The notes under the pieces were generated by a model. That model was not told the origin of the DNA and did not search any database. It was given only the letters and a program-made list of their open reading frames with translations. DNA of 64,000 nt from Cerioporus squamosus (Eukaryota; Basidiomycota; Agaricomycetes; Polyporales; Polyporaceae): positions 1 through 64,000 of the forward strand of contig JABYQS010000139.1 of assembly GCA_022592435.1 (NCBI GenBank), given 5' to 3'. Of the stretch, positions 48,205-60,574 are shown one piece after another. The stretch's first letter is position 1. Each line of letters opens with the position of its first letter. The translations under genes were made by a program, and so were the position numbers.

Positions 48205-50272
48205 ATGGCTTCCTCCTACGTGGTCGATAAGGCATCCACAAGCTCTGGGGAGGAACAAGTCCCCCACTTCCCCAAGGGTACCGCCGTCACCAGCTATGCC
48301 CTCGACGAGAAGCGAAAGGCTGCTCTGGCCGAGATCGATTCGGCCAAGTTCTCGTAAGTCTCCACTTTCATACACGATCTGCGTGAGGCGGAGGATTGAT
48401 GAGGACGCTATCCGCAGGTGGTTCCACGTAAAAGTCTGCATGGTCGCCGGCGTGGGCTTCTTCACCGATGCCTACGACATCTTCGCCATCAACATTGCGT
48501 CGACGATGCTTGGATATGTCTACGGTCACGGTGCGTCTGCAGAGACCAGTCATCGGAGTTCGCGTGCTCATCTCTCCGGCAGGCCAGAAGCTCACCTCCA
48601 ACCAAGACCTCGGTATCAAGGTTGCTACTCCCGTTGGCACTCTTATCGGCCAGCTGCTCTTCGGCTGGCTTGCAGATGTCGTCGGTCGTAAGCGGATGTG
48701 TGAGTGCCACTCTTCCTCGTGCCGGTCGATCCAGCCTGACAGAAATATAACAGACGGCATTGAGTTGATGCTCATCATCGTCGCAACCTTCGGTCAGGCC
48801 CTCTCCGGCGCAGGGCATGCCGTCAGCATCATCGGTGTCCTCGTCGTCTGGCGATTCATCATGGGCGTCGGCATCGGGGGCGACTATCCTCTTTCCGCAG
48901 TCATCTCGTCAGAGTTCGCCTCGACACACATCCGTGGTCGCATGATGACGGCCGTGTTTGCTAACCAGGGCTGGGGTCAATTCTGTACGTCTGGACTGCA
49001 TATTTGCGGCGGACGAATCCTAATGCGCCTGAATTAACAGCTGCTGCCCTTATTGCGTTCATCACCGTCTCCGCGTACAAGAACTCACTCTTGCACGACG
49101 ACCCCAACGTCCTCGCGCACGTCGACTTCATGTGGCGTATCCTCATCGGTCTCGGCTGTGTCCCCGGCGCGATTGCCCTTTACTTCCGTCTCACGATCCC
49201 CGAGACGCCCCGTTTCACCATGGATGTCGAGCGCAACGTGCACCAGGCGACCCAGGATGTCGAGAATTTCCTCACCACGGGCTCGTACTACGTCGACCCC
49301 GACGCGGTCATCGAACGCGCGCAGGCACCCAAGGCGTCCCGCAAGGACTTCATGGCGTACTTCTCCAAGTGGGAGAACCTCAAGCTCCTCATCGGCACGT
49401 CGTACTCGTGGTTCGCGCTCGACATCGCCTTCTACGGTCTCGGCCTCAACAACTCCATCATCCTCACGGCGATCGGATTCGGTTCTCCCGACCCGACACT
49501 CAAGGGCACGGCGAAGGTGTACGCGAACTTGAGGAACATCACCGTCGGAAACATGGTCATCTCCGTTGCGGGTCTCATCCCCGGCTACTGGGCGACATTT
49601 CTGCTCGTCGACCGCTGGGGCCGCAAGCCGATCCAGCTCATGGGCTTCACCATGCTCACCATTCTCTTCGTCACGATGGGTACGTGGTCTGTGCCAACGT
49701 CCAGGGCGTAATTTTGATGAAATTTCCGATCATCCGGCAGGTTTCGCGTATGACAAGCTCACGGCAACCTCTGCGGGCACCAAGGCGTTCACCTTCCTCT
49801 ACTGCCTCACGAACTTCTTCCAGAACTTCGGCCCCAACACGACAACGTTCATCGTCCCCGGCGAGGCGTTCCCGACTCGCTACCGTTCTACCGCCCACGG
49901 AATCTCCGCCGCGAGCGGGAAGCTCGGCGCGATCGTCGCCCAGGTCGGCTTCGGTAAGCTCGTCAACATCGGCGGCCCGAACGCGTTCGTGAAGCACTTG
50001 TGAGTACCTCGTGTCTCCACCACGTTGTCCGGTCACTGACGGCACGACTGGTAGGCTGGAGATCTTCGCGTTCTTCATGCTCACCGGTATCTTCTCGACG
50101 CTCCTCATCAAGGAGACGAAGCTCCAGTCGCTCGAGGAGCTGTCGAACGAGAAGCAGGATGGCTTTATCGAGGGTCAGTCTCCCTTCGTCAACTCGTCAC
50201 TCCGATACGTCTGTTCTGACGGTGTCTTGTTTTGCAGGTCCTACGCACGCGGCCAACGATAGTAGAGCATGA
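48205..50272 (+). CDS. PHO84: PHO84-type inorganic phosphate transporter (copy 3)
   Basis: Eight exons (48205-48353, 48418-48530, 48583-48699, 48754-48984, 49041-49679, 49741-49999, 50055-50173, 50238-50272) give 553 aa, the ordinary length for fungal high-affinity phosphate:H+ symporters. Motifs: [129 protein letters not shown] and [35 protein letters not shown]. Its exon pattern equals that of copy 2. It is in the opposite orientation to copies 1 and 2. Of the three it is closest to the family consensus and probably the main transporter; that ranking is inference. Confidence 0.93.
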
Positions 50273-50978
50273 GCCGCTGCTCCGATGTCTTCAAGAGCCT
50301 TCATTTGCGACTCGCTATCTATTACTTGCATGTCCCCAATCATACCTTCTGGACCGCTCTCTCCTTATACTGATACAATGCTCGCTATCGGTGACGTGTG
50401 TGTACTTGCTGCTGCTGAGTGTAATGGTACTATGCTCGAAAACATGGGTTGCCCTCGGGTATGGTGTCAAACTGGGTCTGTTGTATACTAGAGTAGATGC
50501 ACACGGGTGCTTATAATTTTCCGTTTGAGTTCTCCAGCACTTGTGAATTTGCGTGAGGTCGGCACGGCATCACCGAGCTCGACGCGTTGGGACCGGCGGC
50601 GGGAGTGGTTTGACGGCGGCGGTGCCGCATTAGGAAGGGGCTGTGGATCGTCGATTGTGTCCGCCAACCGTGTCTGTGTCCGGAAGCAGCGCCGGAGCCC
50701 ACCCCGCACGTCGACGTTCGCTTGTCGCTCGGTAGACAGCATGACGCCATCGCGCCCCGAGGACAGGAGATCTAGGGGAGGGATGCGACGCCTGGTCCTT
50801 AGCACAAACCACAACCACTCGCGCAGCTTCAACGTAAACGCCCCTCTAGTTCGTTCTGATTAACCACCGTGCGTGACATACTTGCTATACTCGCTACCAG
50901 TCGTGTATAACCAGTACTGGCACTGACTCGGGACATGACGCATACAGGCACACCGTTGTCACCAGAGACTACCTTACC
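50273..50978. other. Intergenic region, no supported gene
   Basis: Short overlapping frames on both strands without features. Confidence 0.4.
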
Positions 50979-51284
50979 ATGCCCCGCCTCCCGAAAGCAG
51001 AGCGCCTGCCAGACTCGTCGTTCTCCGAGCCGTCCGAGCCGTCCCAGATACGCCCGGAAGACAAGCCCGAGTCGACGCTCCGCGGCGAGCAGGAGGAGAA
51101 CCCGCAGCTCGTCGCGCACAGCAAGGGCAGACAGTCCGGCGACGCGAAGGGCACGAACGCCGGCTCCGGCGGCGGTCGCGCAGGGGAGAAGGGAGGGCCA
51201 CAGAAGAGAGGGGCGCGGGAGGTAGATGAGGAAAAGCGGAAGGATGTCGCCGGTGGGTTTAATGTTGGGCGGTCGAAGCTCTGA
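50979..51284 (+). CDS. Small basic/acidic hydrophilic protein, uncertain
   Basis: A single-exon frame of 101 codons starting MPRLPKAERLPDSSFSEPSEPS and ending GGFNVGRSKL. It is rich in Ser, Pro, Glu, Lys and Gly, fully hydrophilic and probably disordered. The ATG is preceded by ACC (ACCATG), a favourable start context. No family is recognised. Overlapping frames on other phases are also open, so this could be chance in GC-rich DNA. Confidence 0.35.
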   Translation: MPRLPKAERLPDSSFSEPSEPSQIRPEDKPESTLRGEQEENPQLVAHSKGRQSGDAKGTNAGSGGGRAGEKGGPQKRGAREVDEEKRKDVAGGFNVGRSKL

Positions 51285-51655
51285 GTGGGTGAGGATGTGG
51301 GACGGTCGATACGTCTAAGAGACGAGGCTTGCAGCAGCAGCTTGGCGGACGGGTCGTGACGTGTACTAGTAGTATGGAGATGGGACCCGTGTCACGGTAT
51401 CAGTGAATTTCATCCTCAGGGACGAGATATGTTCCAGGCAACGTGTCGCGTGCGCGTTATGTGGCATTGACGAGGACGAGCCACATAAGAACAGTATCTG
51501 CAGTGAAAATTTCGAACTCATCCAAGGTCCCGGTCAACTTGCAAGGAGGAGAGTTGAACGTTCGATTCTGAACGTCTCGAGGGACCCCGAAGACCTTTGT
51601 CGAACCCACGCTACCAGACGCCCACAGCCACAGCCGCGTTGTGGCACCAAACATC

Positions 51656-52513
51656 ATGGCGACGAACGCGTCCACCCAAGCGGGCAGCAAACGGTGGACA
51701 TATTTTCACTCGGCACTGCAGCTAGCCGTACAAAGATCAGCTCACAAGTGGACGTGAGTGCCATGGACCCCTTGAACGCGTCAGAACGACCGGATTGATC
51801 GTCTCCTGCAGATATGAGGATTTTGCGGAATGTTTCTCGCTATGGTGCGATGAGCAGCCCGAGAACGCGGCCACAATCTTCAACCTCGTGTCCAGCCGTT
51901 TGGAGTCATCGATAACGGTGAGTGTAACGGGCTTTGACGCGTCCTACACAAGTGCTCATCCAGCACCAGGAGAACTGCGAGGGCCTGTTCAAAAAGTACA
52001 ACGTGAAGGAAAACCTCGACAACCTGCATGCCGTCGTCACGGCTGCCCGCGCCCGGAAGCAGTCCGGCTACGTCGGCAAGGACGTGTGGCGGGAGGACCT
52101 GCAGCCCCGCGCGGCCGTCCGAGCACGGACCATCCCTCTGCTCGAGCAAGAGCGTGACCGCCTGCGAGCTGAATTGGCGCAGGTACGTCGAACGCGTCCT
52201 CTCGTCGATCTCCCGTCTCCGGATGACGGCTGACACGTCGCGCACGCAGCTCACTGCGGAGAACTCGGGACTGCAGTCGGAGATGGAGCGGAACGTGCGG
52301 GCCAAGGAGGAGGCCGATCGCGAGGCCGCACGGCTTCTCGACGTGCTCGACAAGGTGAGGGCGTGGCGTTCTTTCGCTGCCCGCTGCTTCGTGAGCTAGA
52401 GCGATAGCTGACGCGGATGCTCCCAGGCACTTGCGCAATGGGACCGGATGCCGCTGGAGAAAGTCGAACAATGGACGTTGGGGGCCGCGGAGGAAGCCGG
52501 GAGCAGAGCTTAG
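51656..52513 (+). CDS. NNF1: Kinetochore protein NNF1 (MIND/Mis12 complex)
   Basis: Subunit of the Mis12/MIND complex, which links centromeric chromatin to the Ndc80 complex; the animal counterpart is PMF1. Five exons (51656-51753, 51812-51917, 51964-52182, 52250-52354, 52427-52513) give 204 aa. The N-terminus RWTYFHSALQLAVQRSAHKWTYEDFAECF aligns with the conserved head of NNF1. It is followed by LWCDEQPENAATIFNLVSSRLESSI, FKKYNVKENLDNLHAVVTAAR and then a long coiled coil rich in Glu, Arg and Leu (about residues 110-180). The spliced frame is continuous and all introns have GT-AG borders. Length and domain order match the family. Confidence 0.85.
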
Positions 52514-53366
52514 TGGAAGTTTGTGGACGCCGTCGCCCGTTCGCGATTGGTGTCTGTGTGGCGTAGCTTGGGTTTTGTACGACTACTTACGTGTAAACTA
52601 TAAGGGCTCGAGGCGGCGGTCTCTGGAGGTAACCATGCAGGGCGGTGACGACGGGCGAACTCAGTTGCGCCGTCGGTCGCAGTGCCACCTGCAAGGTCCG
52701 GCATGCACGTTCGTTCGTCAAACATGTCGGCCACACCAAACCTGTGGTGAACTGACAACCGTGTGCTCGCTCGAATCGATGTCTGTGTACTTCGGGTGCT
52801 TACGAGGGCCGTGCTCGTGAATTTTGCGCACACAGGTGTGCCATGCGGCGGCGCTCTACCTATCGTGGCCCTGTGGCTGGAACTGCCCAACCAGCCGAGG
52901 AGCGGCGAGAATGCCCCTCAAACAAGTGTTCCTGAGTCTGACTCATGTACGTACGGTATGTATGCATGGAACTCGCCTTCCACAGGTTCAGGGCGAGATA
53001 TCCCGCGGCCTGCGGTCATGACATGGTCATGGGCTGCAGATCAGAGACAGCGGTGGGAGGTATGTTTGACAGCACCGACATGCGCGGGCCGGCCTCTATA
53101 GCGGATATGGGACGCACTGATCTGCAGTTGAGCAAGTGAAAGACCCGGGAGGCGGCGTGCGCATACGGGAGCAGTGGTCCGACACGCAGTGAACTCACGA
53201 CTCAACAGACGTCGCGAAGGGGAACCTGCTGACGAAGCGGCGAGGCAACAAGGTTTCGGCAGTGAACAGGCTATAAACCACAAGATCCGCGAGCGCTACA
53301 AGAGGAGGGCGGAGAAACCTAGAGTTCCGCAGTACGTAGGTAGGGTGACAGCCGCGCCCCAGAGGG
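52514..53366. other. Intergenic region, no supported gene
   Basis: 3' ends of NNF1 and NOP15 converge here. No gene, repeat or structured element was recognised in about 850 bp. Confidence 0.4.
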
Positions 53367-54795
53367 TTATGCCTCGGTGGCTTTGGGCTTCTTTTTCTGC
53401 GAAGAGAGTTAGCGGCCAGGCCAGACACGGACGAGCACAGGACGAAGCACAGTCGTCCCATAGACTCGGAGAGCGGAGAACGTACGTATGCAACAGCCTC
53501 GAAGTCGTAGTTGATACCAGCCTCCTCGAGCTTGCGCTTGCGCTGCTCCTGACGCTTCAGCAGCCGTGCTTCTGCCTTCGCCGTCTCCTCCTCTGTCCGA
53601 GGCTAAGATACGTCCCGTGTGAGCTCGAACGGAGGCATGCCACGTCATGCGACACGTACCTTGTTGTGGGCAACTCTCGCCACCCGATCGCGAGGAACGG
53701 CCCGCCACTTCCTGTTCGCGCCAACCCAGAGCTCTGGGTGTACCTGATCCTTCGGGATGACCTTGCAAGTGAGGATGTGGCCCATGAGGAGGTAGTTGTC
53801 CATCGTCTCCGCAACGATTTTAGCGACTGAGGATGAGTCAAATTCGACAAACCCGTAGTGTTTTGGCTTTCCGGTCTGGATGTTGGGCGTGTCAGCATAC
53901 TTTAACCTGACCATGGGACAAGGGGAAGAGAACGCACCTTTTTGTTGCGCGACAGTCGTAGCCTTGTGACGGTCCCGAACTGCGAGAAGTAAGCCCGCAT
54001 CTGGTCCTCATAGAATCCGTGAGGTATCCGCCCGATGTAGATCACGCCTCGGTCCTCAGTCTGCGTGGAGGTTGAGCACAATTCATAGAGGTAATGAGCA
54101 TGTAGACGTACGGGTTTCCGCTTGGCCTTCTCGAGCCTGCGCTTCACCGTCTCATCGTCTTTCGCGACAGTCGGTAGCTTGCCGATGTCGATACCAGGGA
54201 TGTCATCCGTCATCTCCTCATCGGACGAGTCGTCGTCGTCCGACTCGAACCCATAGAACTCCTCCTCTTCGGCCTCCGCCTCTGCCTGCTCGTCTTCAGA
54301 CTCCTCTGGCTCCGGTTGAGGTTCGGGAGCTGCCTTCCCCTTCCTTTTCTTCTTCTTGTCTCCCGACTCTTCGACCTTCTTCTCCTCCACTGCCGCGACG
54401 GGAGCGGCGATGCTAACCCGGTTTTTCTTCGTCTCCTTGGCGGGTTGTGCGTTCGACTTCTGCTCCGCTGCACCTGCCGCTTTCCTCTTCCGCTTCTTCT
54501 CGCCCGCGACCTCCGTCTTCTCTGCGACGTCGGGCTGCTCGACGGCAATCGCGCTTTCCTTCTTCTTGCCCTTCTTCACCTCGGCCTTAGTAGGCTCCGG
54601 TACAACCTTCGTAGCCTCTTCGACCTTCTTCGCCTTCTTGGGTTTGGACGAGGACGGGTCCGCAGGGGCGGCGGCAGGTTGGTCCTCGACAGCCTTTGCC
54701 TTCTTCGCCTGTACGGGAGCATCCGGCTTGAGGTCCTGAGACTTCTTCTTGGCGAGCCTCGCAGGCTTCGCTGAGACGGCGGTAGTCTTAGCCAT
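53367..54795 (-). CDS. NOP15: Ribosome biogenesis RNA-binding protein NOP15/NIFK
   Basis: Nucleolar RRM protein needed for large-subunit maturation. Five exons (54795-54112, 54060-53938, 53875-53660, 53602-53486, 53396-53367) give 389 aa. The first ~220 residues alternate Lys-rich and acidic clusters with Ala and Pro, a typical nucleolar extension. A single RRM follows: RNP2 is GVIYIGRIP and RNP1 is KHYGFVEF, with [12 protein letters not shown] between them. After the RRM comes [19 protein letters not shown] and [24 protein letters not shown], a segment typical of this family. The C-terminus is helical and basic. The N-terminal extension is much longer than in yeast Nop15. It shares a 260-bp divergent promoter with APC6. 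Confidence 0.87.
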
Positions 54796-55055
54796 AGTTT
54801 TGTCGGGGAAGAGAGTCGAGAGTGAAGTGCGCGCGGTGGAAGACGAAAGCCCAAATTTTGGAAGCGCGATCGAGAGTAGACGCCCGAGATGCAGCCACGT
54901 GGTCGAGTACGCGGACGCGTTCGTTCGCGTTCACTTACTTACATATGAGCTCCTTCCTTGAACCACCACCACCTCCGCCCCTGCTCCCTCATCGCATTCG
55001 ACGACGCGCACGTTCTGCTTGCTGAGGACAAGGACGTGGCGTGTAGCTAGCAACG

Positions 55056-57745
55056 ATGGCAGCCACACCCCCGACGGGCTTCGCGATCCCCCGAGCCCCA
55101 TCTCCGTCTGGGTCGCGTCCCCGCCACTCTCTGAACACATCGTTCTCTTTCGGGCCCCAGCCACTGCTCAGCAGCCTGGCAGATCCAAACACCAGCGGAG
55201 CTTCAAACCACAAGTCCCTCTTTGACCCTAGTCGGTCGGTACTACAAACCTCTCCCGTCCGGTCCCCTCGGATATCCCGAAGAACAAAGACGACGGCCAG
55301 CAGACACCCCCTCGCGAATGATACCACGGATGTCTTTCAGGATGATGCGGACGACGAAGGAGATGAGGAAGGACCTGAGTGGGGTGTCGTAGAGCGGATG
55401 CGGCTGTGGAGACACGATGCAATCATGCAGCACCTGTACGATTCTGCCTCCTTCTGGGGGGACAAAATCCTGAGTTGGACAAGTGAGTGGTACACGTGTT
55501 GCAGCTGCGCGTCAACTCATTTCTCCCGCAGACGACCCGAACGACGCGTTCTGGTTGGCGCAGACGTTCTTCCTCAAGCATGAATACTCGCGCGCCGAGA
55601 GGCTCCTCACGCGCCCGTTCCCCGCCCTCCCACCGCGCCCCCCGGCTGTCACCAATGGCACGTTCCAACCGCCCTTTGCGCCTGCGTCTAACGCGAAGGG
55701 GAAGGGGCGAGAAATGCCTCCCCCACCACTGGGAGGTGGTGCTCTGGGAGACCCCCTTGCACCAGGGGTGCAACGCCTCCCTGTAGGCCCGGGCGAGATG
55801 GTCGACGTTGCAATCCAGTTCGACGAGGGGGTGTCGCGTCTGGTGGATATGAGTGTCGCATGCCGGTACCTCGCCGCGCAATGTCAGATGCGACAGGGCA
55901 AGTGGAATGACGCGCTCGAGATGCTTGGGGAGACGAATCCATTCCGCGGTGGGGCAGAGGCCGGGCTGGAGCCTGATGGAGGAATCAAGGTATGTTCTCT
56001 ACAACCGGCTCACGATCCAGCGACGATGAACCGAACGCGCAGATCGAAGCGTCCATGTGCAACCTCCGTGGTCTGTTGATGCTGAAGTTGAATCGCGGCG
56101 ACCAAGCGAAGCATTGTTTCATGGAGGCCCTTGCCCTTGACGTCAGGTGCTATGAGGCATTCGAGCACCTAGTGAACGGAGAGATGATGACGCCTGAAGA
56201 AGGTTCGTCCGCCGCCGTGCGAGTCGCGACGATGCTGATATTTGTACCAGAGTGGCAGTTTGTCCAGGCACTCGCATACCGCGAGCAAATACCGTCAGAT
56301 GCTGAGTTCGTGCGGCTCGTATACTTGTCACGCTTGCGCAAGTACAAACACTCGGACGAGCAAGCTCTCGTACGGAGGCAACTGGTCGAGGAATACAACC
56401 TCGGCGACAACCCAGACGTATTGTTCAGCTTCGCGGACGCCCTCTACACTCAGCTACGCTGGGCGGATTGCTTCGCAGTAACCTCTCGGTATGTGCGTGA
56501 GATTTAATAACAATCTATGTCTGACGTTTTATGCGTGGACCCGCAGGATCCTCGGCCTCACAGACGTGCACAAGAACACAATGCCACTTCACATAGCGTG
56601 CATGTACCACCTCAAACACCTCAACCCGAAACTTTTCCTGCTGGCGCATGAACTGGTGGATAGAGAGCCTGAGAACGCGATCAGCTGGTACGCGGTAGGG
56701 ATCTGGTACATGTGCATCGGCAAGTACCAAGAAGCCCGAACGTACTTTAGGTATGCCTCTTGACCTATCCCGTCGCAGCCTCGGCCATCTCACTTCGTGC
56801 TCTCTACTTGCAGCAAAACATCTCTCATGGACCCGCGTTTTGCACCGGCGTGGATCGCCTTCGCACACGCATTCTCCTTTGAGGGCGAGCATGAACACGC
56901 AGTCACAGCGTACTCGACATGCGCGCGATTGTACACGGGCTCGCACCTCCCGCTGATGTTCGTCGGGATGGAGCACATCATCCTCATGAACCGGCAACAG
57001 GCCGAAGAGGCGCTGCTTGCGGCGAACCATATGTGCGAAGCGGACCCACTCCTGTTCAACGAGCGCGGAGTCATGGCTTTCATGAACGAAGAGTACGTGC
57101 CGTCTTTGGTGTAGCCCCAGCGGCGCTGGGTTTCGGCGCACTGACTTGTGTCGCGCCCGACAGCTTTGAGACGGCGGCGAGTTTGTTCCAAGCTGCCATT
57201 GACCTCGCGCAGGTCGTTCAGGCATCCCAGTCAGCGTGGGTCCCGACGTTCCTCAACCTCGGCACCGCGCTCAGAAGACTGAAGTGAGTGTTACCGTATC
57301 GATCACCCTCCTGCGACTAAGTTCGTGTCATCGCTGCAGCCGCCTGTCTGAGGCGAAAGCTGCGTACCAACGCGTTCTCGAGATTGACTACCGCAACGTC
57401 GAAGCTCTGTCATTCATGGGCGTGACACAGCACCTCATGGGCAACACCGAAGCCGCCATCGTCAAGTACCACGAAGTCAGCTATATTTTGCGCCCCTCGT
57501 TCCCCAGCCTGTGCTGACAGAGTTCTATCATCCAGGCTTTGAGCATACAACCGATCAACGGCTATGTCTTGGAGCTGCTCGACATGGCTCTCGAGGCGAG
57601 CGCAGATATGGGTCCGTTCGGCGCCAAGGGACCTCCAGGCGGCGAGGAGAACTGGGAGAAGCAGATGCGCGAGCATCGGGACAAGGGCAAGGGCAAGCAG
57701 GTCGCGCAGGAGATGTCGTCGGTTGACGAGGATACGAGTATGTAG
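55056..57745 (+). CDS. CDC16: Anaphase-promoting complex subunit 6 (Cdc16/Cut9), TPR protein
   Basis: Scaffold subunit of the APC/C ubiquitin ligase. Nine exons (55056-55482, 55532-55989, 56043-56202, 56251-56488, 56547-56750, 56814-57092, 57164-57283, 57340-57475, 57536-57745) give 743 aa. The first ~110 residues are Ser/Pro-rich and probably disordered. TPR units then run to the C-terminus. The most diagnostic stretches are [76 protein letters not shown] and [19 protein letters not shown]. All match CDC16 rather than CDC27 or CDC23. A Gly/Pro-rich loop with [11 protein letters not shown] interrupts an early TPR. The tail ends in a charged segment. Confidence 0.9.
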
Positions 57746-57889
57746 TCGTGCTTGTGTGCAATGGCACTATGAGCTATGCGTTGTGTTGTGCAATATGTAT
57801 GCGATGTGTACTCGTACAAACGATGCAGCCTGCCGTGCCTGGCGGTGCGTTCAGTGGACATGGAAGTGGAGATGCAGTACGATAGCCAA

Positions 57890-58969
57890 CTATGCAGCGT
57901 CGGCCTTCTTCATGGTATCCCGTTCGTATCGAGGTGGTGCATCGTCACCGAACCATGGCCTGCTGCTGGCGTAGCCCCATGCGTATCCCAAGGCCTTCCC
58001 GCCTACCCCGGATGGTGGCCTCCAGAACGTGGCCTGGATGGCTGGCTTGTCCCGCACCTTCCCTCTGCGTCGTTTCCGCTTGCTCGTCTCCTGAGGTTCC
58101 CGAGCAGTCACCACTGGACAGCATGATGTTTCATGCTCGTGCGGTGACGGCTCGACCTCGATCTCTGGGTGAACTTGTGCGACTCGGGGTGGCTGCGGAG
58201 GTGGTTTGGGTCGCTCCAAGACGAGAAGGGGAACGTTCGCATCGGGGATCTGCGCGATCAGTTGCATTTCCTTCTTGCTTGAAGTGGAAGAAGACTGCGA
58301 AATCATGAACATCGGGTGCACAAGGCTCGGAGGGTATATGTGAGACTCACTGTGTTCGCTTTGCTCGATTCCGCCACAACCCAAGCGAAGTCGACGGCAA
58401 CCTCGCGAGCACGGGCTGCTCTACGCTCCGCTTCTGCTGCAGTGTCCTCGGCCGCGGGCCCGTATGAGCTGCGCGTTAGGAGTCGTAATCAGGCGTCGGG
58501 ATAAGTGGGAAGAGGTATACGCGATATACATACATTATCTTTGGCGGGGCTTCGGTGCGAGGACAATCGGTTTCGGCTGCGATGCGCCAGAGAGCAATCG
58601 GAACGCTACGATGTGTCCTATCTGTCGATGCGCAGGTACAACGATGAGAGACGAGTAGAACGCACGGACGGCAATTTCTTCTGTGACCGCAACTTCCTGT
58701 TCTGCGTCCTGTTGCCCGGCCTCGTCGACCTTCCTCCGCTTCTTCTTTCGAGGCACCTCTCCATCCCTATCCTCGACCCGCGCTGGCAAGACTTCCTGGA
58801 TGGTCCTTTTTAGGATGTTCTCGAGGCGAGCGACCAGTTGAGCATGCTCGGAGTCCCGTTGTTGTACAGATGGATCCTCTTCATCTTCGAAGTCGTCATT
58901 CAGAGCAGCCCTAGATACGATGGTAGTGGAGTTCAGTAGTACGGATGGGTTCGAGTACTTGGGGATCAT
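57890..58969 (-). CDS. Basic protein of unknown function, one splice junction unresolved
   Basis: Exon 1 (58969-58670) encodes an acidic-then-basic N-terminus starting MIPKYSNPSVLL, with QLVARLENILKRTIQEVLP and the nuclear-signal-like PRKKKRRKV. Exon 2 starts at 58621 (IGHIVAFRLLSG). Exon 3 (58468-58351) is SSYGPAAEDTAAEAERRAARAREVAVDFAWV, probably helical. Exon 4 (58294-57890) has SKRKRRRGKV and ends FWRPPSGVGGKALGYAWGYASSRPWFGDD. The exon 2/3 junction needs phase 2, but no GT donor with that phase is visible before an in-frame TAA, so either the model or the sequence has a fault there. Basic patches suggest a nuclear protein. No family name is offered. It converges with APC6. Confidence 0.55.
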
Positions 58970-60574
58970 GGTAGCTGCAGGCAACTGGTGACAGTGGTAT
59001 GCCGCGGCGCTCATTCGTGCCGGCTTTTGGATCTGAGATCTGAAGGCTTCGAGATCTATAAATCGGAGCAGACAAAAGAAATAACCACCATGTCATGGTT
59101 CTCCTCTCACTGGAGCTGCCCGCTCGTCTGTGTTGTACATACAAGATCTTCCGCTGCATCAAGGTCATGACCAAGTCATCGACGTCGACGCTGAACGACT
59201 TGCTCCTGCCGGACCGCAAGATTTCCAGAGCTTCCCTGGACTTCGATACTCTGCGACCGTCTGCTCTTCTGCATGCCTGTTATGTCTCTGCCGTCAAGTA
59301 AGAGATATGACCAAGTTGGCCAGGAATTCGTCTCGCCAACTATGTACAATGTTGACCGCTTAGCTACCCCAGGAGGCCCTGTCCGTCCTGCTGTGTCATC
59401 TCTGTCGACCAGATCATCACATCAATTGTTTCTTCTGCAACCCAAGTCCATGACCTTCCCCTACTACCGTCTATTGATAAATCTAAGTCCTGTTGAGATG
59501 CTTCAGGTGAGATTGATTGCTCCTCGCGACTGAGCCCAGGCTTAGGATCCTCGACGTCACTCCTGTTAAACGGGACCTCGTCATGGCAGACCCTCAACTC
59601 GAAAGTGTGCGTGGATCATACCGGCCGCGGAAGTCTGCTTCTCGTTGTAACACGGCTTGGCCACATCAACTGGTGTAGGAACGCTGGTCTGCTCCGGATT
59701 GGGGTAAGGTATTCGGATGCGAGTCCTCGAAGATACTTATCAATTTGGAAGCCGTCGCGAAGTTGGCACTCGCGTCCTCAAGTATCTGTGAGAGTAAATG
59801 TCGATGGTGAGGATAAGGCACGGCAGTCAGTATGTAAGTGCCTAAGCTGCCAATACTCGGGCCTCAGGCCTCAGGCGAGCAGGGGCGCGCTCTACAACGC
59901 CAAGCGACTGTAACATTGGCAACTCTCCATCTCAGTCTTCACTGTCATGTGCGCACCTCATCTCTCGCGAGGTGTCCAATGCATTATGCCATCAGCAAGA
60001 CCGTCGCCCTGGTACAAGCAAGGCGCACCTAGGCCTCCTGGCATTTTATTCCTCCGCGGCTGGCCACTTTTCGCATCGTCCTCCAAGCAAGCGACGCACG
60101 AAGCTGACCTGCGCTTGGCATATACTGACTAGTAGGCAGGATCGTCGAGCACAATGCACAACGCCTACTGGATGAACGTGCGAGAGGGAAGAGGATCGTG
60201 CGCCGTGTTCGTGCGCGGATGATCGGAGAGAGCCAAACTGGGGCACAAACATGACGTCCGGCGGCTCGTTTCCCGCGCGGCGCCCGTCCGTTACACGCCT
60301 CTCCCCACCCCCGCCTCCTCGTACCCGACCGTCAAGCATCCCGTCGCTGCCAGCCGCTCCTCTCCACCCACAGAGCCCACATACACTCTCACGGCGTAGC
60401 CCGTTGCGCTTCCTCCTGTATCGTGCTGCTCATCCAGAGCGCACCCGACCCGACGGACTGCCAATCTTGAGTTCTTTGTGCTGCAGCATCCTCCCGCAGC
60501 ACGCGGTGGCACCCAATATACGCACCTCATAACATCTCTCGCTGCTGTCGACCCCCAGTAGCGTCCTCACAGCC
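58970..60574. other. 1.6-kb region without a supported gene
   Basis: A frame at 59167-59301 (starting MTKSSTSTLNDLLLPDRK) ends at a GTAAGA donor-like site and might be a first exon, but I could not find convincing following exons. The right end holds the CT-rich MAF1 leader. Confidence 0.3.
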
